The notes: generated by a model from the sequence alone, not told the origin. A stretch of DNA of 64,000 bases from Asanoa ishikariensis (GCF_900107455.1 NZ_FNQB01000004.1:839330-903329); one strand, 5' to 3'. Positions 49,698 to 59,270 are shown, counted from the stretch's first letter. A program made the numbers and translations.

Positions 49698-50803
49698 TCG
49701 TCGGCGAGCAGTTCGAAGCTGCGTACGCGGTCGGAGTGGTCGTGGGTGATCGTGGTGACCAGCAGCTCGTCGGCCCGGGTCACGCTGGCCAGGACCCGCA
49801 GCCGCTCGGCGACCGCGGCCGGGTCGCCGACGAACTGGGTGTCCAGCCGGTCCTGCACGAGCGCCTGGTCGTCGTCGGTCCACGGCGCGGCGGCCGCCTC
49901 CGCCGGGGTGGGGAAGGGGATCGCGCCGCGGCCCGTGCGGATGCTGTGCACCCACAGCTTGTAGGGCGAGGCGAGGTGTTGCGCCGTGGCTTCGGTGGGT
50001 GCGACGACCACGTCGGCGGAGACGAGCACGTACGGCTTGTCGAGCACGGCGGAGGGCCGGAACGCGGCCCGGTACGCGTCGACCGCCTCGAGTACGGTCG
50101 CGGGGCTGACGTGGTAGTTGGCCGCGAACGGCAGGCCCCGCTCGCCGGCGACCGTGGCGCTCTGGCCGGCGCTGCTGCCGAGAATCCAGAGCTCCACCTT
50201 GGCGCCCTCGCCGGGTGTCACGTGCACCTCAATGCCGTCGCGGGCGTAGCTGCCGTCGATCAGCGCCTGGATCTCCTCGACGATGACGGCGAGGTCCGGC
50301 GACTGGGCACCCGGTTGCTGCAACAGTGCGGCGAAGGCACCGAACTTGGGCGAGGCGACGAGCTTCGAGAAGTCGAACGGCGCGGGGATCAGCAGGCCGT
50401 CGACGACGTGCGCGGGCTTGGGCTCCGGGGGAGGGCCGGCGAGCGAGTTGATGGCCTCGGATCGCCGTTGCCCCGAACGGCCCAGGCCGAGATCGATCCG
50501 GCCGGGGTGGACGGCGTCGACGAGGCCGAAGCTCTCCACGATGGACAGCGCGGTCTGATGGCCGACCTGCACTGCGCCCGAGCCGACCCTGATCCGCTGC
50601 GTGGCGGCGGCGATGAGTCCGATCAGCACGGCGGGCGCGGCGCTGGCGACGCCGTCGGTGAAGTGGTGCTCGGCGACCCAGTACCGGTTGTAGCCGAACG
50701 CCTCGGCCCGTTGGGCGAGGTCGATGGTGTTGCGCAGCGCCTGCCCGGCGTCGGAGCCCGACGGCACGGGCGCGAGGTCGAGGATGGACAGGGGGATGGA
50801 CAT
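49682..50803 (-). CDS. luciferase-like monooxygenase, MsnO8 type
   Basis: A 373-residue protein starting MSIPLSILDLAPVPSGSDAG, with GYNRYWVAEHHFTDGVASAA, the N-terminal block of the MsnO8 family. GSGAVQVGHQTALSIVESFG and LDLGLGRSGQRRSEAINSLA are flavin-contact segments. Uses reduced FMN; substrate unknown, with sulfur compounds likely from context. It starts 2 bases after the upstream NtaA-like gene and overlaps the CGNR gene. Confidence 0.85.
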   Translation of the reverse strand: MSIPLSILDLAPVPSGSDAGQALRNTIDLAQRAEAFGYNRYWVAEHHFTDGVASAAPAVLIGLIAAATQRIRVGSGAVQVGHQTALSIVESFGLVDAVHPGRIDLGLGRSGQRRSEAINSLAGPPPEPKPAHVVDGLLIPAPFDFSKLVASPKFGAFAALLQQPGAQSPDLAVIVEEIQALIDGSYARDGIEVHVTPGEGAKVELWILGSSAGQSATVAGERGLPFAANYHVSPATVLEAVDAYRAAFRPSAVLDKPYVLVSADVVVAPTEATAQHLASPYKLWVHSIRTGRGAIPFPTPAEAAAAPWTDDDQALVQDRLDTQFVGDPAAVAERLRVLASVTRADELLVTTITHDHSDRVRSFELLADEWFGH

Positions 50804-50805
50804 GC

Positions 50806-52128
50806 TCAGACCTCCAGGCCGAGGTGGCCGCGCAGCGTGCTGGTGGCGTAGTCGGCCCGGAACACGCCGCGCTCCTGGAGCAGCGGCACCACCGTGTCGA
50901 CGAAGTCGTCGAGCCCGCCGGGCACGATGTGCGGCACGAGGATGAAGCCGTCCGCCGCGTCGTTCTGCACGAACTCGTCCAGCGTCGCGGCGACCGTGGC
51001 CGGCGTGCCGATGAAGGTCTGTCGCCCGGTGACCTCGATGATCAGGTCCCGGATCCCCAGGTTCTTGGCCTCGGCCATGGCCCGCCATTCACGGGCGGTG
51101 GCGACGTGGTCGTCGAAGAGCCGGGTGCGGCCCTTGATGATGCTGTCGTCGTCGGCCACCGGGTCGAAGGCGGGCAGCGGCCCGTCGGGGTCGTGGTCGC
51201 TGAGGTCCTTGTTCCAGAGCTGCTCCAGGAGCAGGATCGCGGTCTGCGGGCTGACCTGCTGGCGGCGGATGTGGTGGGCCTTGTCGCGGGCCTCGGCCTC
51301 GGTGTCACCGAGCACGAACGTGCTGGCGGGCAGGATCTTGAGCTCGTCGGGATGCCGGCCGTACGCGGCCATGCGCCCCTTCACATCGGCGTAGAACGCC
51401 TTCCCGGCCTCGAGCGTCCCGTGCCGGGAGAAGATCGCGTCGGCGTCGCGGGCGGCGAACTCCCGGCCGGGATCCGAGTCGCCGGCCTGGATGATCAGCG
51501 GCCGGCCCTGCGGGCTGCGCGGCACGGTGAAGTGGCCGTGGATCTCGACGTGCTGGCCCGTGTGGGAGAAGGCACCCGGGTCGCCGTGCCGGGCGAAGAC
51601 GCCCGCCGCCGCATCGGCGACAAGCTCGTCCGCCGGCCAGGTGTCCCAGAGCTCCCGGGCGGTCCGCAGCACCTCGGCGGCGCGGGTGTACCGGTCCGCC
51701 CGTTCCAGGTAGCCGCCGCGCCGGAAGTTCTCGCCGGTGAACGCGTCCGAGGTGGTCACGACGTTCCAGCCGGCCCGCCCGCCGGTGAGGTGGTCCAGCG
51801 AGGCGAGCTTACGGGCGAGCTCGTACGGCTCGTTGTAGGTGGCGTTGACGGTGGCGGCCAGCCCGAGGTGACTGGTCACGGCGGCCAGACCAGCCAGCAG
51901 CGTCACCGAGTCGGGCCGGCCGACCACGTCGAGGTCGTGGATCAGCCCGCGCTGCTCGCGCAGCCGCAACCCTTCGGCGAGGAAGAAGAAGTCGAACTTG
52001 CCCCGCTCGGCGGTACGCGCGAAGCGCGCGAACGAGTCGAAGGCGATCTGGCTGCCGGACGCCGGGTCGCTCCAGACCGTGGTGTTGTTGACGCCCGGAA
52101 AGTGCGCGGCCAGGATGATCTGCTTCAT
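50806..52128 (-). CDS. NtaA/SnaA/DszA-type flavin monooxygenase
   Basis: A 440-residue protein starting MKQIILAAHFPGVNNTTVWS, with RFARTAERGKFDFFFLAEGL and GGRAGWNVVTTSDAFTGENF, the hallmark blocks of the NtaA/SnaA/DszA/DmoA family. GRPLIIQAGDSDPGREFAAR is the phosphate-binding region. DszA, SfnG and DmoA relatives desulfurise organosulfur compounds; NtaA cleaves nitrilotriacetate. The island context favours a sulfur substrate. Its start overlaps the previous gene by 4 bases. Confidence 0.88.
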   Translation of the reverse strand: MKQIILAAHFPGVNNTTVWSDPASGSQIAFDSFARFARTAERGKFDFFFLAEGLRLREQRGLIHDLDVVGRPDSVTLLAGLAAVTSHLGLAATVNATYNEPYELARKLASLDHLTGGRAGWNVVTTSDAFTGENFRRGGYLERADRYTRAAEVLRTARELWDTWPADELVADAAAGVFARHGDPGAFSHTGQHVEIHGHFTVPRSPQGRPLIIQAGDSDPGREFAARDADAIFSRHGTLEAGKAFYADVKGRMAAYGRHPDELKILPASTFVLGDTEAEARDKAHHIRRQQVSPQTAILLLEQLWNKDLSDHDPDGPLPAFDPVADDDSIIKGRTRLFDDHVATAREWRAMAEAKNLGIRDLIIEVTGRQTFIGTPATVAATLDEFVQNDAADGFILVPHIVPGGLDDFVDTVVPLLQERGVFRADYATSTLRGHLGLEV

Positions 52129-53291
52129 GCGGCGCCTCCGGTGGTCGCGTAGCGATTGGCCGCCGCCCGCAGCCCGAGGTGGCCGCGCAGCGTGGTGGCG
52201 GTGTAGTCGGTGCGGAACGCCCCGTGGGCGCGCAGGATCGGCAGCAGCCCGTCGACGATCGCGCTCAGGTCGGCCGGCAGCACACCCGGCCGCAGCCGGA
52301 AGCCCTCGATGCCGGCGGTCCGCCAGTCCAGGAGCAGGTCGGCCAGCCCGGCCGGGTCACCGACGTACGTGTGCGCGTCGCTGGCGTACCCGGGGTCGAT
52401 CCGGTCGAGGCGGGCCTTGCGGTCGGGATCGAGGAACACGGTGACGTCGGCGAACACCTTCAGCTCGTGGGCCGCGGGCAGGGATCGGACCTCGGCCACG
52501 ATCCGGGCCGCATCGTCCGTGGAGGTCGGGGTCACGTAGACCACATCGGCGGACGCGGCGGCGAACTCGTACGGGACGCGGGCATGCGCGAGCGCGGTCA
52601 CCACCGGCTGCCCCTGCGGCGGCCGCGGCGTGATCGACGGTCCCTTGACGCTGAAGAACCGACCGGTGAAGTCGACGTAGTGCAGCTTGTCGCGGTCGAC
52701 GAACCGGCCGGTGGCCACGTCGCGGATCTCGGCGTCGTCCTCCCAACTGTCCCAGAGCCGCCGGACGGCCTCGACGTGGTCGGCGGCCTCGGCGAACCGT
52801 TCGGCGATGAACGCCGCAGTGGCCGGGTCGTCGGCCGCGATCGGGTCGATGGTGGGGAACTGGCGGCGCCCGAAGTGGTCGGCCTCGCCGGGGCGGGCGG
52901 ACACCTGGGGCCGCCAGCCGGCGCGGCCGGTGCTCAGGTAGTCGAGGGTGGCGAGCTGGGTGGAGACGTGGAACGGCTCGGTGTGGGTGACGGTCACCGT
53001 CGGCACCAGCCCGATCCGGCTGGTCACGGGCGCGGCGCGGGCCGCGACGAGCAGCGCGTCGAGGCGGCCCTTGACCCGGTCGGCGCGTCCGTCGAGGCCG
53101 TCGAAGCGGCTGGATTGCAGGCCGAGCGCGTCTTCGATGGTGACGAAGTCGAGCTTGCCGCGTTCGGCCGTGCGGACGAGGTCGAGCCAGTAGTCGGGGT
53201 CGAAGAGCGCGCCGGCCCGGGCGGTGGCGTCCCGCCAGGCCGCCGGGTGCCAGCCGGCGCCGTCGAGCGCGACGGCAAGGTGCAGCGTCAT
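52125..53291 (-). CDS. luciferase-like monooxygenase, NtaA-related
   Basis: A 388-residue protein starting MTLHLAVALDGAGWHPAAWR, with DYWLDLVRTAERGKLDFVTI, STGRAGWRPQVSARPGEADH and GQPVVTALAHARVPYEFAAA, a diverged version of the NtaA/DszA blocks. The C-terminus ends TDYTATTLRGHLGLRAAANR, closely matching the neighbour's ADYATSTLRGHLGLEV, so the two genes are tandem paralogues. It overlaps the neighbours on both sides by 4 bases. Confidence 0.85.
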   Translation of the reverse strand: MTLHLAVALDGAGWHPAAWRDATARAGALFDPDYWLDLVRTAERGKLDFVTIEDALGLQSSRFDGLDGRADRVKGRLDALLVAARAAPVTSRIGLVPTVTVTHTEPFHVSTQLATLDYLSTGRAGWRPQVSARPGEADHFGRRQFPTIDPIAADDPATAAFIAERFAEAADHVEAVRRLWDSWEDDAEIRDVATGRFVDRDKLHYVDFTGRFFSVKGPSITPRPPQGQPVVTALAHARVPYEFAAASADVVYVTPTSTDDAARIVAEVRSLPAAHELKVFADVTVFLDPDRKARLDRIDPGYASDAHTYVGDPAGLADLLLDWRTAGIEGFRLRPGVLPADLSAIVDGLLPILRAHGAFRTDYTATTLRGHLGLRAAANRYATTGGAA

Positions 53292-54157
53292 GCGGACACA
53301 CCCGTCCAGTCGGGCTGTTCGGCGCCGGGTCGGGTGAAGGCCGCGAAGTCGGTCGTGTCGCGGAAGGCGGGGAGCGTGTAGAGGCGCCGCGCGTACGCCC
53401 AGAGGTGTGGGAACTCGGGCAGTCCGGGGTGGATCGCGCGGTCGGCGTTGGGTCCGACGTCGTAGCGGACCAGGGTGACCCAGAGCCGGATGTCCGCGAG
53501 GGTCACCGTGTCGCCGACCAGGAAGGGCTGGGTCGCGAGCCGCTCGTCGAGCCGGGCGAAGGCGTCGAGCAGGGCGGCGCGGGCACTGGTGCCGGCGGGT
53601 CCGGCCGTGGTCGCCGCGGCTACGCCGTGGTTGATCGCCGGGCCGATCCAGTCGTCGAGGGCCTCGATCTCCGCGCGCAGCCGCACCGGGAAGACGTCGA
53701 CCTCGGCGTCGAACCGGGTCGCGAGGTCGACCTCGATGGCCGCGTGGGTGTTGCTGACGACCTGCCGGGTCGCGCGGTCCCAGAGCGTGGGCACGGAGAC
53801 CAGTCCGGTGAAGCCCGGTTCGGTCGCCTCGTAGGCCTCGCGCAGCAGCGTGAACCCGTTGACGGGGTCCGGGCCGTAGCTTTCGCGGAACGCCCAGCCG
53901 CGGCCGTCGCGTTCGTTGTCGACGTAGGAGACGCTGACCACGTGGGTCAGGCCGGTCAGGGCCCGGGTGATGGTGACGCGGTGGGACCACGGGCAGAACC
54001 AGCCCGCGTAGACGTGGTAGCGACCGGGCTCGGGCGGAAACGGGCCGTCGGGGGCGATCCGGCCGCCGAAGCGGTAACGGGGCTCGGACGTGTCGAACCG
54101 GTAGGAACCGTAGACCGCCGTGTCGGCGGGACTGGCCAGGGGGAGTGCCACGGGCAC
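53288..54157 (-). CDS. Xi-class GST/glutathionyl-hydroquinone reductase-like protein
   Basis: A 289-residue protein. YAGWFCPWSHRVTITRALTG holds the C-P-W-S redox motif of Xi-class glutathione transferases (YqjG/ECM4), with SVPTLWDRATRQVVSNTHAA and a C-terminal helical domain. In actinobacteria, which use mycothiol rather than glutathione, members probably act on mycothiol or S-conjugates. First gene of the six-gene operon (54157 to 48850); its start region has candidate Rrf2-type operator sequence. Confidence 0.85.
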   Translation of the reverse strand: MPVALPLASPADTAVYGSYRFDTSEPRYRFGGRIAPDGPFPPEPGRYHVYAGWFCPWSHRVTITRALTGLTHVVSVSYVDNERDGRGWAFRESYGPDPVNGFTLLREAYEATEPGFTGLVSVPTLWDRATRQVVSNTHAAIEVDLATRFDAEVDVFPVRLRAEIEALDDWIGPAINHGVAAATTAGPAGTSARAALLDAFARLDERLATQPFLVGDTVTLADIRLWVTLVRYDVGPNADRAIHPGLPEFPHLWAYARRLYTLPAFRDTTDFAAFTRPGAEQPDWTGVSA

Positions 54158-54180
54158 CTCCGTAAGGACCGGGGCGGTTA

Positions 54181-54207
54181 GCCTACTAATCCTACTGACT
54201 TACTAGG
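54181..54207. promoter_or_regulatory. candidate operator between GST operon and flavin reductase gene
   Basis: A run of CCTACTAATCC, then TACTGACTTACTAGG, contains inverted CCTA/CTAGG-like ends with TACT repeats. The AATCC core matches the sites upstream of ssuA and of the FMN reductase. It lies between two divergent transcription units. Confidence 0.5.
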
Positions 54208-54342
54208 TTATGGTCCAGGGGTCAGCCGGCGTTTGTCGGAGGACGCCAATGACCACCCCGGATCCGTTGACTGCCCGGCGATCTCGTTGCTGGACTGGCG
54301 CCGGCACCCGGTCCGCCAATGCTCAACGCGGGAGGCGCTTCG

Positions 54343-54870
54343 ATGACCGTCACCTCCGTACCCACGGATGATTTCGCCGTGGAGCCCGCTCTGTTCCGCA
54401 GCCTGCTGCGCCACCACGCGGCCGGTGTCGTCGTGGTGACGGCGCCCGGCGCGCCCCCGGCGGGCTTCACCGCCACCTCGTTCACCTCCGTGTCGCTCGA
54501 CCCGCCGCTCGTCTCGTTCGGCATCGCCCACACCGCGTCGGCCTGGCCGGCGGTCCGGGCGGCCGGCACCGTCGCGGTCCACGTGCTGGGCGAGCACCAG
54601 GAGGACGTCGCGCGGACCTTCGCGACCAGCGGCATCGACCGGTTCGCGGCGCACGGCTCGTGGCAGCCGGGTCCGGACGGGGTGCCGCTGCTGGATGGTG
54701 CCCTGGCCCGGATCGTCTGCCGGATCGCCGGCTCGGTCACCGCGGGCGACCACACGATCGTGCTGGCTACCCCGGTGCACGGCGAGCACGTCGGGGGAGA
54801 CGAGCAGCCGCTGCTCTACCACGCGGGCCGCTACGCCGACCTGCGCCACCGCTACCGGCGCGCGTCATAG
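54343..54870 (+). CDS. flavin reductase-like protein
   Basis: A 175-residue protein from ATG 54343 (GGGAGG about 8 bases upstream). FRSLLRHHAAGVVVVTAPGA, then GFTATSFTSVSLDPPLVSFG, is the flavin reductase signature, with GDHTIVLATPVHGEHVGGDE near the C-terminus. Such enzymes supply FMNH2 to two-component monooxygenases. It faces the GST/monooxygenase operon and probably supplies flavin to SsuD and its relatives. Confidence 0.88.
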   Translation: MTVTSVPTDDFAVEPALFRSLLRHHAAGVVVVTAPGAPPAGFTATSFTSVSLDPPLVSFGIAHTASAWPAVRAAGTVAVHVLGEHQEDVARTFATSGIDRFAAHGSWQPGPDGVPLLDGALARIVCRIAGSVTAGDHTIVLATPVHGEHVGGDEQPLLYHAGRYADLRHRYRRAS

Positions 54871-54903
54871 CCCGGCGAAGGCCCAGGCACCCGGAAGCAG
54901 GCT

Positions 54904-55326
54904 TCAGTCCCGGCAGGACTCTCGGGCGGCGACCAGGTCGGCCAGCGTGACGCGGTCGACGACGGCGGCGATGGAGTCCTCGACTGACTGCCACAGCGTG
55001 GTGAGGTTGGCGTTCGCGTCAGCGCGGTAGTCGACGTCGTCGAGGGAAAGCCCGCGCACGGTGGTGAGCGATCCCTGGATCGTCCGCAGGATGTCGCCGA
55101 CGCTGATCTCGGCGGCGGGCCGGGCCAGCACGTACCCGCCGACGAAGCCCCGCTGGCTGGTCAGCAGGCCGCCGCGGCGCAGGTCCGCCAGGATGGTGGG
55201 AATGAAGCTCTGGGGGATGTTCTGCCCTTCGGCGAGGCGCGCGCTGGAGATGAAGCCTTCTCCCGCGTGCAGGGCGGCGCCGATCATCGCCTTGACGGCG
55301 TAGTCGCTGCGGGCCGAGATCTGCAC
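54904..55326 (-). CDS. Rrf2-family transcriptional regulator
   Basis: A 140-residue protein from GTG 55326 (GGAAGG upstream); the frame is open 25 codons further with unrelated sequence. VQISARSDYAVKAMIGAALH, then SSARLAEGQNIPQSFIPTIL and GGLLTSQRGFVGGYVLARPA form the winged HTH. Only one Cys near the C-terminus, so it lacks the three-Cys cluster-binding set of IscR and resembles CymR-type sulfur regulators. Lies 78 bases after cysA on the same strand; a likely controller of the island. Confidence 0.88.
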   Translation of the reverse strand: MQISARSDYAVKAMIGAALHAGEGFISSARLAEGQNIPQSFIPTILADLRRGGLLTSQRGFVGGYVLARPAAEISVGDILRTIQGSLTTVRGLSLDDVDYRADANANLTTLWQSVEDSIAAVVDRVTLADLVAARESCRD

Positions 55327-55404
55327 CGATCGGTTCCTTCCAGGCAGGACAACCAACGCCGGGCAGTCGTTCGCGGCCGCCGCCCGGCGGGTCATCCGCA
55401 CTAT

Positions 55405-56397
55405 TTAGCTGGTCTGGACGGTGGCCGCGCGGATCTGACGGCCGACTCCGGCGCCACCCGACGGCACGATCCGCACCGAGACGGTCGCGCCGGTCTCGAT
55501 GCCGAGCGAAAGGAACTTGGCCCGGGTCAGGGTCACCAGGACGACCTGGTCCTCGGTGGTGACCTCCACGCGGACCTCGAACCCGACCCGCACGATGCGG
55601 GTGACCCGGCCCGCGACAGCGGCCGCGCCGGAGCCGTCGGTGACGATCTCCAGGTCGTGCGGCCGCACGAGGTGCTCGCCGAGTTGGGTGACCGGGCCGA
55701 GGAATCGCATCACGAAGTCGTTGGCGGGCTCGTCGTAGAGCTGGTCCGGTGTTCCGATCTGTTCGATGCGGCCGTCGTTGATGACGACGATCTCGTCGGC
55801 GACCTCGAGGGCCTCCTCCTGGTCGTGCGTGACGAACACCGTGGTCACGTTGACCTCGTCGTGCAGCCGGCGCAGCCAGTCGCGAAGCTCTTTGCGGACC
55901 TTCGCGTCGAGCGCACCGAACGGCTCGTCGAGCAACAACACCGTCGGCTCGACGGCCAGCGCCCGCGCCAGAGCCATCCGCTGGCGCTGGCCACCCGAAA
56001 GCTGAGACGGCAGCCGGTCGGCGAACTGCTCCAGGTGTACGAGCTCGAGCAGCTCGTCGACCCGCTTGCGGATCTCCGGCTTGGGCCGCCGCCGGATCTC
56101 CAGGCCGAAGGCCACGTTGCGCCGGACCGACAGGTGCTTGAACGCGGCGTAGTGCTGGAACACGAAGCCGACGTTGCGCTTCTGCGGGGCCAGGTCGGTC
56201 GCCTCGAGGCCCTCGATCTCGATCCGGCCCGTGTCGGCGTGCTCCAGGCCCGCGATGATGCGCAGTAGCGTGGACTTGCCACCACCGGAGGGGCCGAGCA
56301 GCGCGGTGAGCTGCCCGGACGGGATGCTCACGGACACGTCGTCGAGCGCGACGAACCCTCCGAAACGCTTGGTTACGTTGACGATCTCGATGCTCAA
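55405..56397 (-). CDS. cysA: sulfate/thiosulfate ABC transporter ATP-binding protein
   Basis: A 330-residue ATPase. Walker [15 protein letters not shown]-loop [16 protein letters not shown], signature [15 protein letters not shown], Walker [17 protein letters not shown]-loop [12 protein letters not shown]-terminal TOBE-like domain of about 90 residues follows ([20 protein letters not shown]). Start overlaps cysW. Upstream transport operon. Confidence 0.92.
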   Translation of the reverse strand: MSIEIVNVTKRFGGFVALDDVSVSIPSGQLTALLGPSGGGKSTLLRIIAGLEHADTGRIEIEGLEATDLAPQKRNVGFVFQHYAAFKHLSVRRNVAFGLEIRRRPKPEIRKRVDELLELVHLEQFADRLPSQLSGGQRQRMALARALAVEPTVLLLDEPFGALDAKVRKELRDWLRRLHDEVNVTTVFVTHDQEEALEVADEIVVINDGRIEQIGTPDQLYDEPANDFVMRFLGPVTQLGEHLVRPHDLEIVTDGSGAAAVAGRVTRIVRVGFEVRVEVTTEDQVVLVTLTRAKFLSLGIETGATVSVRIVPSGGAGVGRQIRAATVQTS

Positions 56398-57221
56398 CGG
56401 TCTTCCTTAGGCCGGATGACGGAGACGACGATGATGCAGGCGACAGCCACAAGGGCGAGCAGGAAGGCGGTGGCGTACGCCCCGCCCTTGTCGAAGTTGA
56501 GGTAGTTCTCCTCGACCACGAGCGTCGCGGTCCTGGTCTCGCCGAGGACGTTGCCGGAGACGACCTTGACGGCCCCGAACTCGCCCAGCGAACGCGCCAG
56601 GCTGAGCACGACACCGTAGATGACTCCCCACTTGATGGCGGGAAGGGTGATCCGCAGGAACGTCTGGACGGCGTTGGCGCCCAGGCTGCGGGCCGCCTGC
56701 TCCTGTTCGTCGCCGAGCTCCTCGAGGACGGGCACGACCTCGCGGATCACCAGCGGCAGTGCGACGAACACGGTGGCGAGCACGATTCCCGGTGTCGCGA
56801 AGATGACCTGGAATCCGGCGCTCTCCAGGGTCGGGCCGAACCAGCCGTTGCGGCCGCCGTACACCAGCACGAGGGCCAGGCCCACGACGATCGGCGAGAC
56901 CGACAACGGCACGTCGAGCAGCGCGCTCAGCAGCCGCTTGCCGGGGAACTGGTAGCGCACGAGCAGCAGCGAGATCCCCACGCCGAACACGGTGTTGATC
57001 ACCACGGCGATGATCGCCACGGTGATCGTCAGGTTGAGGGCGTGGACGATGTCCGGGTCCTCGATGATGCCGCGGAGGTTCTCGAACCCGTCGCTGAAGG
57101 CGTTCTTGCCGACGAGGTAGACCGGCCAGGCGACCAGGAAGAACAGGTACGCGATGACGACGAGCCGGATGACGTAGCGGGAAGGGCCGCGGGTCCGGGC
57201 CGGTGCGGTGCGGTCAGCCAC
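56394..57221 (-). CDS. cysW: sulfate ABC transporter permease
   Basis: A 275-residue six-helix permease. [20 protein letters not shown] and [20 protein letters not shown] are CysW-specific, with the EAA-type loop [20 protein letters not shown]. Overlaps cysT upstream and cysA downstream. Confidence 0.9.
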   Translation of the reverse strand: MADRTAPARTRGPSRYVIRLVVIAYLFFLVAWPVYLVGKNAFSDGFENLRGIIEDPDIVHALNLTITVAIIAVVINTVFGVGISLLLVRYQFPGKRLLSALLDVPLSVSPIVVGLALVLVYGGRNGWFGPTLESAGFQVIFATPGIVLATVFVALPLVIREVVPVLEELGDEQEQAARSLGANAVQTFLRITLPAIKWGVIYGVVLSLARSLGEFGAVKVVSGNVLGETRTATLVVEENYLNFDKGGAYATAFLLALVAVACIIVVSVIRPKEDR

Positions 57222-58059
57222 GGCGCACCACCCTGCGCTGGATGATGTCGAGGGCCACGATCACCACGAACGAGATCGCCAGCAGCACGGTCGCGACCGC
57301 CGCCGCGCCGGGCAGGTTGTCGTTCTCGATGCTGCTGAGGATCCGCACCGAGGTCACCTCCGTACGCATCGGCAGGTTGCCGGAGAGCAGGACCAGCGAG
57401 CCGTACTCGCTGACGCCGCGCGCGAACGAGAGGGCGGCACCCGCCGCGATCGCCGGCGCGATGCTGGGCAGCGTGATCCGCCGGAACGTGGTGAGCCGGC
57501 TCGCTCCCAGCGAGGCCGCCGCGTCCTCGGCGTCGCGGTCCAGCTCGGCCAGGACCGGCTGGACGGTACGCACGATGAACGGCAGCGTGACGAACAGGAA
57601 CGCCAGGAACACGGCGATCCGGGTGTTGGCGATGTCGACGCCGAGCGGGCTGTCCGGGCCGTACAGCGACAGCAGCACCAGGCCGGCGACGATCGTCGGC
57701 AGGGCGAACGGGATGTCGATGAGCACCTCGAGCGCACGCTGGCCGAAGAACCGGTCCCGCACGAGCACCCACGCGATGAGCGTGCCCATGACGATGTTGA
57801 CGAGCGTGACGAGGAAGGCGGTGCCGACGGTCAGCCGGATGGCGGCCGCGGTCTGCTCGTTGGTCACCGCGTCCCAGAACCCGCTCCAGCCGCCCGTCAC
57901 CGCGGTGGTCACCACGGCGGCGAGCGGAATCAGCACGAGCAGGCTGAACCACAGCATCGCGATGCCGAGGCCCAGGCCCGAGGTCCGGGTGAGGCGGCCG
58001 TCCCGGCCCCGACGGCGCTTGAGAGCCGTCGGAGCCGGGGCGAGGGTCGCTGAGGTCAT
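57214..58059 (-). CDS. cysT: sulfate ABC transporter permease
   Basis: A 281-residue permease with six helices. FARGVSEYGSLVLLSGNLPM and TEVTSVRILSSIENDNLPGA match CysT/CysU, and EDAAASLGASRLTTFRRITL is the ATPase-contact loop. Its stop is near the cysW start and its start overlaps the binding-protein gene. Confidence 0.9.
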   Translation of the reverse strand: MTSATLAPAPTALKRRRGRDGRLTRTSGLGLGIAMLWFSLLVLIPLAAVVTTAVTGGWSGFWDAVTNEQTAAAIRLTVGTAFLVTLVNIVMGTLIAWVLVRDRFFGQRALEVLIDIPFALPTIVAGLVLLSLYGPDSPLGVDIANTRIAVFLAFLFVTLPFIVRTVQPVLAELDRDAEDAAASLGASRLTTFRRITLPSIAPAIAAGAALSFARGVSEYGSLVLLSGNLPMRTEVTSVRILSSIENDNLPGAAAVATVLLAISFVVIVALDIIQRRVVRRG

Positions 58060-59087
58060 GAAGCTTTTCCGGAGGCCGTGATGATCTTCACGATGATGCC
58101 CTCCTTCTCGTCGAAGAACTTCTTCGACAGGTCCGACCAGCTCCCGAAGTCCTTCTCGACGGTGAGCAGCTTCGGCGGCGTCGGGAACGGGTCGTTGGCG
58201 TCCTTAGCGCCTTCGATCCCGGTGGTGTCCACGCCGTCGATGATCGGCCGGAAGCCCTTGAGCGCGAACTGGCGCTGCCCGTCCTTGCTCAGCACGAAGT
58301 TCAGCCAGTCCTTGGCCTTGGGGTCGGCGGCCTTGAGCACCGCACCCGGGTTCTCGATCTTGATCGTCGTCGACGGGATCACCCAGTCGAGCTCCTCGCC
58401 GTTCTGGGTGGCGAGGATCGCCTCGTTCTCGTAGGCGAGCAGGACGTCGCCGCCGCCGTTGAGGAAGCTGGTGGTCGCGTCACGGCCGCTGTTGGGCAGC
58501 GACGAGACGTTGGCGAACAGCTTGGTCAGGTACTCCGTGGCCTGGGCGTCGGTGCCGCCGTTGGCGGCGATGTGGCCCCAGGCGGCGAGCGCGTTCCACC
58601 GGGCCGCGCCCGAGGAGGCCGGGTTGGGCGTCACGATCTTGATGCCCGGCTTGATCAGGTCGTCCCAGTCCTTGATGTTCTTCGGGTTGCCCTTCGGGAC
58701 CGCCAGCACCACGATCGACGACGAGACGACACCCTTGTTCGGTCCGTCGTCCCAGGTCGGGTCGACCAGGTCGGCGTCGACCAGGCGGGTCACGTCGCTG
58801 GTGACCGAGAAGTGCACGTAGTCGGCCTTCAGCCCGGCGACGACCGCGCGACTCTGGTCACCGGAGGCGCCGTAGGAGGTCTGGAAGCGGACGCCCTTGC
58901 CCTCCGGCGTCTTGTTCCACGCCTGGGCGATCGCCTTGTTGGCCGCCTCGGGGACGGCGAAGCCCACGATCGACAACGTCGTGGAGCCTCCGCCTGACGA
59001 CGCACCCTCGTCACCGCTACCGCACGCCGACAGCGCGAGGCCGGCGGCGAGTGCGATCGCGATGGTTGCTCGGATCCGGGTCTTCAT
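58056..59087 (-). CDS. sulfate-binding lipoprotein (Sbp/CysP-type)
   Basis: A 343-residue protein starting MKTRIRATIA with lipobox LSACGS. TTLSIVGFAVPEAANKAIAQ, then GASGDQSRAVVAGLKADYVH, and VTPNPASSGAARWNALAAWG are the sulfate/thiosulfate-binding blocks. First gene of cysP-T-W-A. Its ATG shares bases with the stop codon of a short upstream ORF, and its AAGGAGG site lies within that ORF 12 bases from the ATG, so initiation may depend on leader translation. Confidence 0.9.
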   Translation of the reverse strand: MKTRIRATIAIALAAGLALSACGSGDEGASSGGGSTTLSIVGFAVPEAANKAIAQAWNKTPEGKGVRFQTSYGASGDQSRAVVAGLKADYVHFSVTSDVTRLVDADLVDPTWDDGPNKGVVSSSIVVLAVPKGNPKNIKDWDDLIKPGIKIVTPNPASSGAARWNALAAWGHIAANGGTDAQATEYLTKLFANVSSLPNSGRDATTSFLNGGGDVLLAYENEAILATQNGEELDWVIPSTTIKIENPGAVLKAADPKAKDWLNFVLSKDGQRQFALKGFRPIIDGVDTTGIEGAKDANDPFPTPPKLLTVEKDFGSWSDLSKKFFDEKEGIIVKIITASGKAS

Positions 59088-59161
59088 CGGGGAACGTGTC
59101 CTCCTTCAGCGCATAGGCGCGCACAACTCGTCAAGGGACGCACTTCTGCTGAAAAACGCAT
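59084..59161 (-). CDS. short Cys-containing leader ORF overlapping the binding-protein start
   Basis: A 25-codon frame from ATG 59161 beginning MRFSAEVRPL, with Cys at positions 13 and 17, ending in TGA that overlaps the sulfate-binding-protein ATG (ATGA). It contains the downstream gene's AAGGAGG. Actinobacterial sulfur genes often have short leader peptides; translation slowed by scarce cysteinyl-tRNA could expose or block the downstream site. It has no clear Shine-Dalgarno of its own, and a GTG five codons upstream is possible. Confidence 0.45.
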   Translation of the reverse strand: MRFSAEVRPLTSCARLCAEGGHVPR

Positions 59162-59241
59162 ACGCGAACAGGCGAGCACCAGCCGCACGGCGTTGTCGCC
59201 GGCGTCGCCGCGGATCGGCTGGCGTGCCAGCCATGGATCCG

Positions 59242-59270
59242 AATATCCCACTAAACCAGTCGACTTTCAA
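59242..59270 (-). promoter_or_regulatory. candidate promoter of the sulfate transport operon
   Basis: On the minus strand TTGAAA (59270-59265) and GATATT (59247-59242) are spaced by 17 bases. The start point would lie near 59235, giving a 5' leader of about 150 bases that carries the leader ORF. The whole intergenic region spans 59088-59437; besides this promoter and the divergent one, it shows no other gene. Confidence 0.5.

Noticed and set aside
59106..59160. Alternative leader frame ending in LDELCAPMR at 59106
   Set aside because: It has no nearby ATG or GTG start of suitable length and does not reach the sulfate-binding-protein start, unlike the overlapping frame chosen.
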